A stretch of DNA of 16,686 bases from DATLAN01 sp035527455 (GCA_035527455.1 DATLAN010000531.1:1-16686), one strand, 5' to 3'. Positions 6,865-14,185 are shown, counted from the stretch's first letter. A program made the numbers and translations. The notes: generated by a model from the sequence alone, not told the origin.

Positions 6865-8643
6865 ATGTCCATCATCGTTCAGAAGTTCGGCGGCACCAGC
6901 GTGGCCGATAGTCAGAAGATCCTCGCGGCCGCCCGAAAGGCGATTCGCGCCCAGAAGGACGGACACCAGGTCGTCATGGTCGTCAGCGCCATGGGCAAGC
7001 ACACCGATGCGCTGATCAACCTGGCCCGGGAGATCACCGAGGAGCCGCCGGCGCGGGAGATGGACATGCTGCTGTCGACCGGCGAGCAGGTCAGCGTGGC
7101 GTTGATGGCGATGGCCGTCCACTCGCTGGGCCACGAGGCGATCAGCATGACCGGCGCCCAGATCGGGATCGTGACCGACAGCACGCACACCAAGGCCCGG
7201 ATCAAGTCGATCTCGACCGATCGGCTGCGCGGGGCGTTGGACCAGGGCAAGATCGTGATCGCGGCCGGGTTTCAGGGGATGGACGAGGCGTTCAACATCA
7301 CCACGCTGGGACGCGGCGGCAGCGACACCACGGCGGTTGCCCTGGCCGCCGTGCTGGGGGCCGACTCCTGCGAGATCTACACCGACGTGGACGGCGTCTA
7401 CACGACCGACCCCCGCATGGTGCCCGAGGCCCGTCGCGTCGATCGGATCAGCTACGACGAGATGCTCGAGCTGGCCAGCGCCGGGGCCAGCGTGATGCAC
7501 AACCGATCCATCGAGTTCGCCAAGAAGTTCTCCGTGCCGGTCCATGTCCGCAGCAGTTTCAGCGACCAGCCGGGCACGATGATCACCGACGAGCCGGAGG
7601 CGCCGGGCATGCCGGTTTGCGGGGCGGCGAAGGTGAAGACCGAGGCCCTGCTGACCGTGCTCGGCGTGCCCGACCGGCCGGGAGCCGCCTTGACCATCTT
7701 CTCGCGCATCGCCGAGAAGCACATCCCGATGGACATGATCGTGCAGAACGTCGGTGCGGAAGGCCACGCCGACATTTCGTTCACCGTGTTTCGCGACGAT
7801 CTGCCGGCGGCGCTCAAAGCGGTCGAAACGGCTACCGCCGAGCTTGACGTCGAGGGGTGCCGTTACGACGACGACGTGTCGAAGATCTCGGTCGTGGGCG
7901 CGGGGATGGCGACCCAGCCGGGCGTGGCCGAGCGGATGTTCCTGGCGCTGGCCGAAAAGGGGATCAACATCCTCATGATCACCACCAGCGAAATCAAGAT
8001 CTCGGTGCTGGTCGAGCGGCAATTCGCCCAGGAAGCCTTGCTCGCCGTACACGAGGCGTTCACGCTCGACGTTCCACCGGCCGAACCGGGTGGCGATGGC
8101 GACGTTGCGAAAGCCAGAGTCGCAACGAACAACACGGCCGAACTGGTCGCCCGCCTGGAACGCATGGAAGAATTGCTCATCGAGGACATCACCTTGGACG
8201 CTTCGCAAGCCCGGGTGACGGTCGTCGATCTGGCGGACATCCCGGGCCTGGCCGCCCAGGTGTTCGGGGAGATCGCCGAGGCGGGCATCAGCGTCGACAT
8301 GATCGTCCAGAGCGTCGGGCGAAAGAAGCGGGCGAATCTCTCCTTCACCGTGGCCGAGGAGGATCTCCAGCGGAGCCTGAAGGTCACCGCCGAATTGTCC
8401 GAGGTGCTCGGCTGTCCCCCGCCGACCAGTTGTCCGCAGGTGGCCAAGTTGTCCGTCTTCGGCATCGGCATGCGGAGTCACACCGACGTGGCCAGCCGGA
8501 TGTTCCGCTCCCTGGCTGCCGCCGGCATCAACGTCGACATGATCAGCACCAGCGAGGTCCGCGTGAACGTCGTCGTCGACAGAAAAGACGGCGAAAAGGC
8601 CCTGGCAGCCTTGCGGCAGGAGTTCGCCGACGTGAAAGTCTGA
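6865..8643 (+). CDS. lysC: Aspartate kinase with four ACT domains
   Basis: Aspartokinase phosphorylates aspartate, the first step to lysine, threonine, methionine and diaminopimelate. The 592-residue protein has the kinase domain at about 1-245, with KFGGTSVAD (7-15), STGEQVS (71-77), GRGGSDTTA (149-157) and the TDVDGVYTTDPR segment (173-184). Two ACT domains follow (about 260-402), then a linker, then a second ACT pair (about 445-592). The two pairs share motifs: IPMDMIVQNVG at 287 resembles ISVDMIVQSVG at 475, and GINILMITTSEIKISV at 366 resembles GINVDMISTSEVRVNV at 554. Usual enzymes have about 400 residues and one pair; a four-ACT form is known from cyanobacteria (Synechocystis). The extra ACT pair implies an altered pattern of allosteric feedback. 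ATG 6865 is chosen because the domain begins immediately; the longer in-frame start is repeat sequence. Confidence 0.96.
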   Translation: MSIIVQKFGGTSVADSQKILAAARKAIRAQKDGHQVVMVVSAMGKHTDALINLAREITEEPPAREMDMLLSTGEQVSVALMAMAVHSLGHEAISMTGAQIGIVTDSTHTKARIKSISTDRLRGALDQGKIVIAAGFQGMDEAFNITTLGRGGSDTTAVALAAVLGADSCEIYTDVDGVYTTDPRMVPEARRVDRISYDEMLELASAGASVMHNRSIEFAKKFSVPVHVRSSFSDQPGTMITDEPEAPGMPVCGAAKVKTEALLTVLGVPDRPGAALTIFSRIAEKHIPMDMIVQNVGAEGHADISFTVFRDDLPAALKAVETATAELDVEGCRYDDDVSKISVVGAGMATQPGVAERMFLALAEKGINILMITTSEIKISVLVERQFAQEALLAVHEAFTLDVPPAEPGGDGDVAKARVATNNTAELVARLERMEELLIEDITLDASQARVTVVDLADIPGLAAQVFGEIAEAGISVDMIVQSVGRKKRANLSFTVAEEDLQRSLKVTAELSEVLGCPPPTSCPQVAKLSVFGIGMRSHTDVASRMFRSLAAAGINVDMISTSEVRVNVVVDRKDGEKALAALRQEFADVKV

Positions 8644-8666
8644 AGAGAAGGATGGAAGAGAAGGAT

Positions 8667-8743
8667 GAATGATGAATTAGGAATGATGAATGACGGAAGA
8701 GCGGTCGAACCCCGGTCTTCTCTTCATTCCTAATTCATCATTC
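8667..8743. terminator. 20-bp inverted repeat between convergent genes (bidirectional terminator candidate)
   Basis: Bases 8667-8686 and 8724-8743 are complementary over 20 bases (left arm GAATGATGAATTAGGAATGA), with a 37-base loop. The element sits between the lysC stop (8643) and the stop of the minus-strand BFN gene. The right arm overlaps that gene's last codon and TGA (8740-8738). Position and length suggest a transcription barrier for both directions, though the stem is A/T-rich and lacks a clear T tract. Confidence 0.6.
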
Positions 8744-9142
8744 CCCTAGCACGTCGTGCAGCACGTCTTCGTTGACGTAGATCGGCAGCACGGGGTCGCA
8801 GGTCACCGCCACGGCGATGGCGTCGGAGGGCCTGGCGTCGATCTCCACCAGTTCGCCGTCCTGCCGCACCCGGAGCCGGGCGAAATACGTGTGCTCCTTC
8901 AGCTCGCTGATGATCACGTCCTGGAACTCCGCGCCGAGATTCTCCACCACGCTGACGATCAGGTCGTGCGTCAGCGGCCGCGGCGAAGGATAGCCCTTGA
9001 CGCGCCGGTCGATGCTGGTGGCCTCGAAGATCCCGATCAGGATGGGAAACGTCCGCTCGCCCCCGATCTCCTTCAGGTAGATCACCTGCTGGTCGTTGAT
9101 TTCGCTGATAATGATTCGCGACAGTTCCATCGGGACGGGCAT
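8738..9142 (-). CDS. Bifunctional nuclease (BFN / DUF151) family protein
   Basis: This 134-residue single-domain protein matches the BFN (DUF151) family. Typical stretches are ERTFPILIGIFEATSI (29-44), RPLTHDLIVSVVENLG (55-70) and DARPSDAIAVAV (102-113), where the family's conserved R-PSDAIA motif lies. Plant members have reported DNase/RNase activity, but for bacterial members the role is poorly established. ATG 9142 is preceded at 7 bases by GAGGA (minus strand 9154-9150). It is the last gene of a minus-strand run and has its own possible -10 box. Its TGA is embedded in the terminator-like stem. Confidence 0.9.
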   Translation of the reverse strand: MPVPMELSRIIISEINDQQVIYLKEIGGERTFPILIGIFEATSIDRRVKGYPSPRPLTHDLIVSVVENLGAEFQDVIISELKEHTYFARLRVRQDGELVEIDARPSDAIAVAVTCDPVLPIYVNEDVLHDVLGE

Positions 9143-9149
9143 GACCGTA

Positions 9150-9154
9150 TCCTC
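9150..9154 (-). promoter_or_regulatory. Shine-Dalgarno GAGGA of the BFN gene
   Basis: GAGGA on the minus strand ends 7 bases before ATG 9142 and favours that start over the second in-frame ATG at 9130. Confidence 0.65.
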
Positions 9155-9201
9155 GCGGGCAAGATTTCGATGATTTGGGGACGGGAACCCTCAACCACCT
9201 T

Positions 9202-9207
9202 ATTATA
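9202..9207 (-). promoter_or_regulatory. Perfect -10 box (TATAAT) upstream of the BFN gene
   Basis: TATAAT on the minus strand (9207-9202) lies about 60 bases before the BFN start. No good -35 box is seen at 16-18 bases, so this is a partial promoter candidate. It would give the BFN gene a promoter separate from the genes upstream. Confidence 0.35.
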
Positions 9208-9228
9208 ACCCTGCTCGGTGCAACCCGG

Positions 9229-9372
9229 CTAGGGGCACTCGATCGTCCAACGGCTGAAGGTCTTCGCCATCTCGATCAGAAACAGCCGCCGAATCGCATC
9301 GTACCCCCGGACGTTGGGGTCCTCCAGGTTTTGGGCATACCAGTAATGAGGATCTTCCGGGCGTTTCTTCAT
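9229..9372 (-). CDS. Small 47-residue hypothetical protein
   Basis: ATG 9372 opens a 47-residue frame ending in TAG at 9231-9229. The product begins MKKRPEDPHYWYAQNLEDPN and continues GYDAIRRLFLIEMAKTFSRW: charged, aromatic and probably helical, with no signal peptide or membrane segment. GGAG eight bases before the ATG supports translation. The gene begins 16 bases after the stop of the exonuclease, so it is probably its operon partner. The amino-acid composition is protein-like and unlike the shadow frames around it. I do not recognise the family; function unknown. Confidence 0.6.
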   Translation of the reverse strand: MKKRPEDPHYWYAQNLEDPNVRGYDAIRRLFLIEMAKTFSRWTIECP

Positions 9373-9388
9373 TAGCGCGGCTCCGAGG

Positions 9389-9952
9389 TCAGTTTCCTGA
9401 ACCCCTGGCTTTGTTCAACAACGTGGCCAGAATCCCGGCGATGTTCCAGGCATCGTCGCCGCCGCGGTGGTGGGTGCCTTCCAGGGGTCGGCCGAGCAGG
9501 TCCAACGCCTCGGCCATGCCCACTTCACGCGGGAGGCGAAACGCCAACGCGAAGAGGTTCTTGACGTTGACGTGCGTGGGGCCGAACGGACAGCCGATCC
9601 CCCGATCCCCGCATTGCCGCTCGAACTGCCGCCGGTCGTAGTCGCCGTAGCTTGCCCAGGTTCGATCCTTCGTGCGGAAGCGTTTCTTCAGTATCGCGCA
9701 CGCCTGATCGAACGGGACGCCCGAGGCGACCTGCTCTTGGGTCAGGCCGGTCAGGTCCGTGCAAAACGCGCTGACCGTCGACCGCTCGGGCCGAACGAAG
9801 ATATCCTCCCGATCGACCCGTTCGAGCGTGCCCAGGTCCAGCGTGCAGAGTCCGATCTCGATGATCTCGTTCTCCTGACCCGCCGGCGGCGGACCGTCCC
9901 AGCAGGTCGATTCGACGTCGATCACGATGATTTGGTCCAGCTTTCTCGCCAT
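9389..9952 (-). CDS. DEDDh 3'-5' exonuclease, ERI-1-like
   Basis: This 187-residue protein is a stand-alone RNase T/DnaQ-type exonuclease. Exo I is IVIDVESTCWDG (9-20), with Asp12 and Glu14. The EIIEIGLCTLD segment (29-39) and FCTDLTGLTQEQV (63-75) are typical of the ERI-1/KapD branch. Exo II supplies Asp104 in SYGDYD (101-106). Exo III is HRGGDDAWNIAGIL (162-175), giving His162 and Asp167, the H(x4)D spacing of DEDDh enzymes. All catalytic residues are present. Two divalent metals are expected, and the substrate could be RNA or DNA ends; ERI-1-like members in eukaryotes trim small RNAs and 5.8S rRNA. It lies in a minus-strand run, 58 bases after the M50-like gene and directly before the 47-aa gene. 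Confidence 0.92.
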   Translation of the reverse strand: MARKLDQIIVIDVESTCWDGPPPAGQENEIIEIGLCTLDLGTLERVDREDIFVRPERSTVSAFCTDLTGLTQEQVASGVPFDQACAILKKRFRTKDRTWASYGDYDRRQFERQCGDRGIGCPFGPTHVNVKNLFALAFRLPREVGMAEALDLLGRPLEGTHHRGGDDAWNIAGILATLLNKARGSGN

Positions 9953-10010
9953 CTCATTACCTCACGATGCGTGTCGAATCCGAGGAGCCGGGTCCACATC
10001 CGATCTCAAG

Positions 10011-10583
10011 CTAACGACTGAACGCCCACTCCGCAATCACCAGCAGCAACAACGCCAACGTCACGCCCACGGCGGCGCGGCGGTCGACGTTGCCTTTTGC
10101 GGAGCCCAGGCCGAATTTCGGTCCCAGACCGTTCCAGAGATACAGCCCGGCGGCGACGCAGGACAGCCCGAAGGCGATCAACGGCCACCGCCGGCCGCCG
10201 TAAAGGAGGATGTCGGCCGCGTCGTGCCCGGGGCCGGAGACCAACGAGCCGGCTGCCAGATAGGCCCCGTTGGCAATCAGGCAAAACCCGGCGAAATAGG
10301 CCGCCAGATATGCGTAGGATCGTGCCGCCCAGCGCACCGCAGCCAGCAGGCCCAGCGGAATCAGGCAGCCCCAGACGGCCCCGCCCCAGGCAACCGCCAA
10401 CGGATGCGGGTTGGGCCACACGTCGGTCCGCGAGATCGTTGCCGGATGAAGCACCACGTTGACCACCGTCCCGCCGCTGAGCCACGCGTGCAACACGTGG
10501 CCGAGTTCGTGCACCGCCATCATCGCCAGCCACGAGAAACCCGTTGCCGAGAGGATCAACAGGACTTGGAAAACACGATTCAT
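10011..10583 (-). CDS. M50-like membrane zinc metalloprotease (HELGH)
   Basis: This 190-residue protein has about five hydrophobic helices. The zinc motif HELGH is at residues 25-29 in the first helix (AMMAVHELGHVLHAW), as in site-2-protease-like M50 proteins. A possible third ligand is Asp121 or Asp124 in the GPGHDAADIL segment (118-127). There is no PDZ domain, so it is a short, minimal form. I start it at ATG 10583, where a short basic N-terminus enters the helix directly. A TTG at 10598 overlaps the TGA of the upstream TPR gene (TTGA) and would add five residues, suggesting translational coupling. The link to the TPR membrane protein may be functional. Substrate unknown; peptidase activity is inferred from the motif. 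Confidence 0.78.
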   Translation of the reverse strand: MNRVFQVLLILSATGFSWLAMMAVHELGHVLHAWLSGGTVVNVVLHPATISRTDVWPNPHPLAVAWGGAVWGCLIPLGLLAAVRWAARSYAYLAAYFAGFCLIANGAYLAAGSLVSGPGHDAADILLYGGRRWPLIAFGLSCVAAGLYLWNGLGPKFGLGSAKGNVDRRAAVGVTLALLLLVIAEWAFSR

Positions 10584-10594
10584 TCGGGTGGCCG

Positions 10595-11470
10595 TCAATC
10601 AAATACCCGACGCATGTACCAGAGGATCATCAGCGGCAAGACCACGCAGATCATCAACATGAAGGGCAGACCGGGCTCGAAGAAGAGGCAGATTCCCGTG
10701 ACGATCAGCGCCAGCCCCACCGTCCATGCGGCCCAGCGGCGCGGCGACTGGTCGGCGGTCGGCTCCGGCAGGGCGTTGCGCTCGACGAGCATTCGGGCAA
10801 TCTGCCGCCGCTTGGCCTCGTCGCGGATCGACGCGACGAACTCCTCGGTACCCGGGGCCTTTCCCACCTGCTCCGCCAGGACCTCCGCCTGGTCGTCCAA
10901 GCCGCGATCCTGCAACAGCATGACCATGGCCCCTTGGGCGTAGAGGTCCTGCGGGTTCAGTTCCAGCGCCCGGCGGAGGCTCGTTTCGGCCTCGGCGCGG
11001 TGGTGGAGCTTGTACTGGGCCAATCCCAAGGCGGCCCAGGCGGTCGAGATCTCGGCGTCGGCGTCGATCGCCCGGCGTGCCGCCGCTTCGCCCAATCGGG
11101 GACCGCGCTCGGTGGCCATGAACCAGGCGTATTCGGCCAGCAGTTCGGGCCGGCCGCCGGAGAGTTCGATCGCCCGCTCGAGCGACTCCTGGGCCAGGGT
11201 GCGCCGCTCCTGACGCCACGCGGCCAGCCCGAGGATCCGATGGGCGTAATCGCTCGTCGGGTCCAGTTCGACCGCCAGCCGGGCCTCGGCCAGCGCCTCC
11301 TCGCCGTTCTCCGAACTGAGCAGCGCCTCGGCTCGCATCGCCCGGACCAACGGATGGTCGCCCACCGCGGCCACGAGTTGATCGGCGACGGCCAGGGCGT
11401 TGACGTGGTCGCCCTGCTCGAGCGATTGGCGGACGTGCTCGATCTGTGCCTGAAAACCCGCGTCGTCCAT
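10595..11470 (-). CDS. TPR protein with C-terminal membrane anchor
   Basis: This 291-residue protein has about five tetratricopeptide-like helix pairs (about 5-215). Clear TPR positions are HPLVRAMRAEALLSSENGEE (39-58), DYAHRILGLAAWRQERRTLA (74-93) and STAWAALGLAQYKLHHRAEA (142-161). A charged linker follows, then two hydrophobic segments (about 247-265 and 267-285) ending in a basic tail, so the TPR part probably faces the cytoplasm. It would serve as a protein-interaction scaffold. ATG 11470 is chosen because the TPR array begins there; the frame stays open far upstream, but only as antisense of the next gene and of the hairpin repeats. The stop TGA overlaps a possible TTG start of the protease gene. 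It is the first gene of the minus-strand run. Confidence 0.85.
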   Translation of the reverse strand: MDDAGFQAQIEHVRQSLEQGDHVNALAVADQLVAAVGDHPLVRAMRAEALLSSENGEEALAEARLAVELDPTSDYAHRILGLAAWRQERRTLAQESLERAIELSGGRPELLAEYAWFMATERGPRLGEAAARRAIDADAEISTAWAALGLAQYKLHHRAEAETSLRRALELNPQDLYAQGAMVMLLQDRGLDDQAEVLAEQVGKAPGTEEFVASIRDEAKRRQIARMLVERNALPEPTADQSPRRWAAWTVGLALIVTGICLFFEPGLPFMLMICVVLPLMILWYMRRVFD

Positions 11471-11519
11471 AGAGCGATCCGAGTCGGCCGAATGCCCTTG
11501 TGGGATGGGACCCACCGTT

Positions 11520-11525
11520 ATTATA
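11520..11525 (-). promoter_or_regulatory. Perfect -10 box (TATAAT) for the TPR-led minus-strand run
   Basis: TATAAT on the minus strand (11525-11520) is about 50 bases before the ATG at 11470. No convincing -35 hexamer was found at the right distance. It is divergent from, and about 45 bases away from, the candidate -10 of the plus-strand gene. Confidence 0.4.
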
Positions 11526-11569
11526 CCGCCTTGGGCGGAAATCCGACAGGTGATCCAATCGCCCGAAGC

Positions 11570-11578
11570 TGATAGAAT
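11570..11578 (+). promoter_or_regulatory. Extended -10 promoter candidate for the HEAT/TPR exported protein
   Basis: TGATAGAAT (11570-11578) is an extended -10 element (TGn + TAGAAT). Initiation near 11585 would place all four hairpins (11611-11723) in the 5' leader of the gene at 11744. No -35 box is obvious, which is usual for extended -10 promoters. Confidence 0.4.
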
Positions 11579-11606
11579 GGACCAAGACGCCGGGTGCGCG
11601 CAAGTT

Positions 11607-11727
11607 GTGGGGCACGTTTTCAACGTGCCTTTTCGGTTGGGGGCACGTTGCAAACGTGCCTTTCCGGTTGTGGGGCACGTTTTCAACGTGCCTTTCCGGT
11701 TGGGGGCACGTTGCAAACGTGCCCCAC
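11607..11727. repeat. Four REP-like hairpins in a 63-bp tandem duplication
   Basis: Four 19-base hairpins, each GGCACGTT-(3 bases)-AACGTGCC, lie at 11611-11629, 11642-11660, 11674-11692 and 11705-11723. The loops alternate TTC, GCA, TTC, GCA, and copies 1/3 and 2/4 are 63 bases apart, so a two-hairpin unit has been duplicated in tandem. Spacers read (T)TTCCGGTT or similar. GTGG precedes hairpins 1 and 3, and CCAC follows hairpin 4, so GTGGGGCACGTT (11607-11618) also pairs with AACGTGCCCCAC (11716-11727). A GTGG next to a palindrome resembles the conserved tetranucleotide of REP elements served by RAYT transposases, but no such transposase is in the window. Confidence 0.95.
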
Positions 11728-11730
11728 GCC

Positions 11731-11736
11731 AGGAGG
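11731..11736 (+). promoter_or_regulatory. Strong Shine-Dalgarno AGGAGG that fixes the start at 11744
   Basis: AGGAGG ends 7 bases before ATG 11744. It lies only four bases after the last base of the hairpin cluster. It decides against the upstream in-frame ATG at 11594, which would translate the hairpins. Confidence 0.85.
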
Positions 11737-11743
11737 AAGTGTC

Positions 11744-14185
11744 ATGTCGTGCGGTATCGCAGCCATCTTGCTGCCGGCCGTCCTGGCCGTCGGGCAGATC
11801 GATCAGGCTGCGCGAAGCACTCCGACCCCGGAGGAAATCGATCGGGCCGTCGTGCAACTCGGCGACGAGGAGTTCCTGGTGCGGCAGCGGGCGTCCCAGT
11901 TCCTCTGGGAGGCCGGCGAAGGGGCCGAATCGGCCTTGACCCAAGCCGCCGAGAGTCCCGACCCCGAGGTGGCCGTTCGCGCCAGACGAATCCTCCGCAA
12001 CTTCAAGTACGGCGTCTATCCCGATACGCCCGAGGAGGTCGTCCTGCTGATTGAGCGGTTCCGGCAAGGGAATCCCGACTCGAAGCTGGCGGCCGTGCGG
12101 GAACTGATGGACATGGCCGCCGTGCCCACGCTGCTGAAACTGCTCCAAACGGTCAGTGACGAAACGCTTCGCCAGCAACTTACCAACGGGCTGGTCAGGG
12201 ACATCGACAAGCTGGCCGGTGCGATGTTCATCGTCGGCCAGTGGGACAAGGCGGAGCAATTCCTCGAGATCGGCGCCGTGGGCGAGTCGGGCATGCGCAA
12301 CTACGCGGCCTATTTCCTGCTCCGCGGCGGGCTCGATGACAAGATCGAAGAACTCCAAGAGCGCGTCGCCCGCGCACCGACCGCTCCGGACGCCCAGCGG
12401 CTGGCCTACCTGCTGCGTGCCCGGGGCGATCTGGCCGAAGCCCTGGCGGCGGCGGAAAAGTCGGACAGCGCCGCCCTTCTCGACGGCCTTCTGATGGAAC
12501 TCGGCCAATGGCAGCGGCTCGCCCGAACCTACGACGAGCTGGGCCGGGACGCCGACGATCAGCCGGCCGGGGGAATCGTTCACCTCGGCTACACGGCCGC
12601 TTTCCACCGGCTGGCCGGCGACACCGAGAAGTTCGAGGAGGCCGTCGGTGCGATCCGGGAACTCGCCCGGCAAAAGCCCAACAAGCTCTGGTACTGCGGC
12701 GAGGCCCTGCTGATCAACCAGCGGTTTCAGGACGCCGTCGAACTGGTCCGGGAAGAACGCCCGGAAAGCGCGCTGGAAATCCTCTGCCTGCAATCCCGTT
12801 TCCGCGAGGGCTTGAAACTGGCCGGGATCGACGACCCGCGCGGTCCCTATTCGCCAGGGTTCGCGGCGTCCCGGTCCGAAACGGAAACCGGGTCGGCCGC
12901 TCGCAAGCAGCGGTTCGACCTGGGGCTGAGCGTGGCCTCCGTGCTGTATCGGCTGGGCGAGCGCGAAAAGGCCCTGCGGCTGTTGGACGAACTGGCCGAG
13001 GCGGCCATGGACGAAAAGGACATCTCGATGCGGCCGGTCTGCGAAACGGAATTCCGGCTGGGACTGACCGATCGGGCGTTCGAGCACGTCGCCGTTGTCT
13101 TCGCCCAGGATTCCGAGCGCTGGAACACGTCGGTGCTCTGGTCCTTGTTCCCCGGCCATGAGGCCACGGCGGAGATCTGGTGGGAGTTTCTCCGCGAGAA
13201 ACACGGCAATGAGCCGTGCGAGACGACGATCGACCGGCTCCGGAAGCTGCTTGCTCCTTCGCGGCCGGAGGGCTCCGACGACGAGCACTGGCAGGTCCTG
13301 GTCGACGAGGCCGAGAATGCGGCGGCGGCGCTCAAGCCGGAGACCCGCGCGAAGTGGCTGACCGCGCTGGGCGAGACCTGCCTGGCGCGCGGCAACCGAT
13401 CGGCGGCGCAAGCGTACTTCGAAAAGGCGGCCGAAGCGGCGCCCTCGGTCGAGTCGCTCTTGCGCCCCGGCGACATGGCGGCCGAAGACGGCCGGTGGCC
13501 CCAGGCGGCCGATTGGTACGGCCGGGCGTGGAACCAGGATCATGCCCAGCCCAGCGCCCTGTACCTGCAAGGTTGGGCCCTGACGAAAGCCGGCCAAGAG
13601 GCGGAGGGACGCAAGCTGATCGAGGCCGCCCGACTGCTCCCGCTGGGCAACGCCGAGACCCGCTACTACCTGGCCGACGACCTGTACCAGCGCGGCCTGA
13701 CGGAAGAGGCCGTGCGGCAATGGGAGTTGACCGTGCGGACCGGCGAGTTCCACTCGTGGCCGGTCAACCAGGCCGCCGAACGATTGGGAAACCACCTGGT
13801 CGGCAAGGACGACCTGCAGGCCGCGGCCTATTGGCGATGGCCGCTGCTTCGCTGCCTCCGCTCCAGCACGACCGCGTTGGGCGTGGAAAGCTATCTGCGG
13901 TCCGCGCACGAAATCCACAAAGCGCGTGCCCGGGGACTCCTGGCGGCTGGGGAAATCGACCGGGCCATCGAAGCGATCCGCTCAAGCCACGCGGCCTTGC
14001 CGGGCGAAATCGGCCTGGCGTTGGAGTTGGTGCCCCGTTTGCAGCAAGCCGGGCGAAAAGAGGCCGCCGACGAACTGTTCGACGCCGTGTACGCCGTCAA
14101 CGCCCGGGTGTGCGAAGATTTCCCCCACAGCGCAACCCACCGAAACAACCTCGCCCAACTGGCCGAGTTGTCCAACCGCCCATAA
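11744..14185 (+). CDS. Exported HEAT/TPR-repeat protein, 813 residues
   Basis: The start at ATG 11744 follows a strong SD. A short hydrophobic N-terminus (about 3-17, CGIAAILLPAVLAVG) looks like a weak signal peptide. Residues about 35-90 form HEAT-like helix pairs (LGDEEFLVRQRASQFLWEAG, then PEVAVRARRILRNFKYG). The remainder is a long array of degenerate TPR-like helix pairs, for example AQRLAYLLRARGDLAEALAA near 220 and SAAQAYFEKAAEAAPS near 555. Such HEAT-plus-TPR proteins of 800-1000 residues seem frequent in planctomycetes and are thought to be envelope scaffolds; no enzymatic motif is visible. Its leader contains the four hairpins. The downstream secretin-like gene is convergent. No specific role can be named. 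Confidence 0.85.
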   Translation: MSCGIAAILLPAVLAVGQIDQAARSTPTPEEIDRAVVQLGDEEFLVRQRASQFLWEAGEGAESALTQAAESPDPEVAVRARRILRNFKYGVYPDTPEEVVLLIERFRQGNPDSKLAAVRELMDMAAVPTLLKLLQTVSDETLRQQLTNGLVRDIDKLAGAMFIVGQWDKAEQFLEIGAVGESGMRNYAAYFLLRGGLDDKIEELQERVARAPTAPDAQRLAYLLRARGDLAEALAAAEKSDSAALLDGLLMELGQWQRLARTYDELGRDADDQPAGGIVHLGYTAAFHRLAGDTEKFEEAVGAIRELARQKPNKLWYCGEALLINQRFQDAVELVREERPESALEILCLQSRFREGLKLAGIDDPRGPYSPGFAASRSETETGSAARKQRFDLGLSVASVLYRLGEREKALRLLDELAEAAMDEKDISMRPVCETEFRLGLTDRAFEHVAVVFAQDSERWNTSVLWSLFPGHEATAEIWWEFLREKHGNEPCETTIDRLRKLLAPSRPEGSDDEHWQVLVDEAENAAAALKPETRAKWLTALGETCLARGNRSAAQAYFEKAAEAAPSVESLLRPGDMAAEDGRWPQAADWYGRAWNQDHAQPSALYLQGWALTKAGQEAEGRKLIEAARLLPLGNAETRYYLADDLYQRGLTEEAVRQWELTVRTGEFHSWPVNQAAERLGNHLVGKDDLQAAAYWRWPLLRCLRSSTTALGVESYLRSAHEIHKARARGLLAAGEIDRAIEAIRSSHAALPGEIGLALELVPRLQQAGRKEAADELFDAVYAVNARVCEDFPHSATHRNNLAQLAELSNRP

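Noticed and set aside
6850..8481. A 543-codon minus-strand frame antisense to lysC
   Set aside because: His/Arg/Asp-rich antisense shadow of a strongly conserved gene.
9175..9375. A 66-residue plus-strand frame opposite the 47-aa gene
   Set aside because: It has no ribosome-binding site or protein-like character, and it overlaps the better-supported minus-strand small gene and the BFN -10 box.
11607..11727. Possible CRISPR-like repeat or integron attachment sites
   Set aside because: Spacers are only about 12-13 bases and nearly identical, and the pattern is a tandem duplication of hairpins; no cas genes or integrase nearby.
11594..11743. Upstream in-frame start for the HEAT/TPR exported protein
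   Set aside because: It would translate the hairpin cluster into repeated GARFQRAF/VGGTLQTC text and bypass the strong SD at 11731.
11471..13918. Upstream extension of the TPR gene to a 1107-residue protein
   Set aside because: The extension is antisense to the HEAT/TPR gene and translates the hairpin repeats (duplicated RLQRAPNRKGTLKT-like text). The TPR array and a -10 box support the start at 11470.
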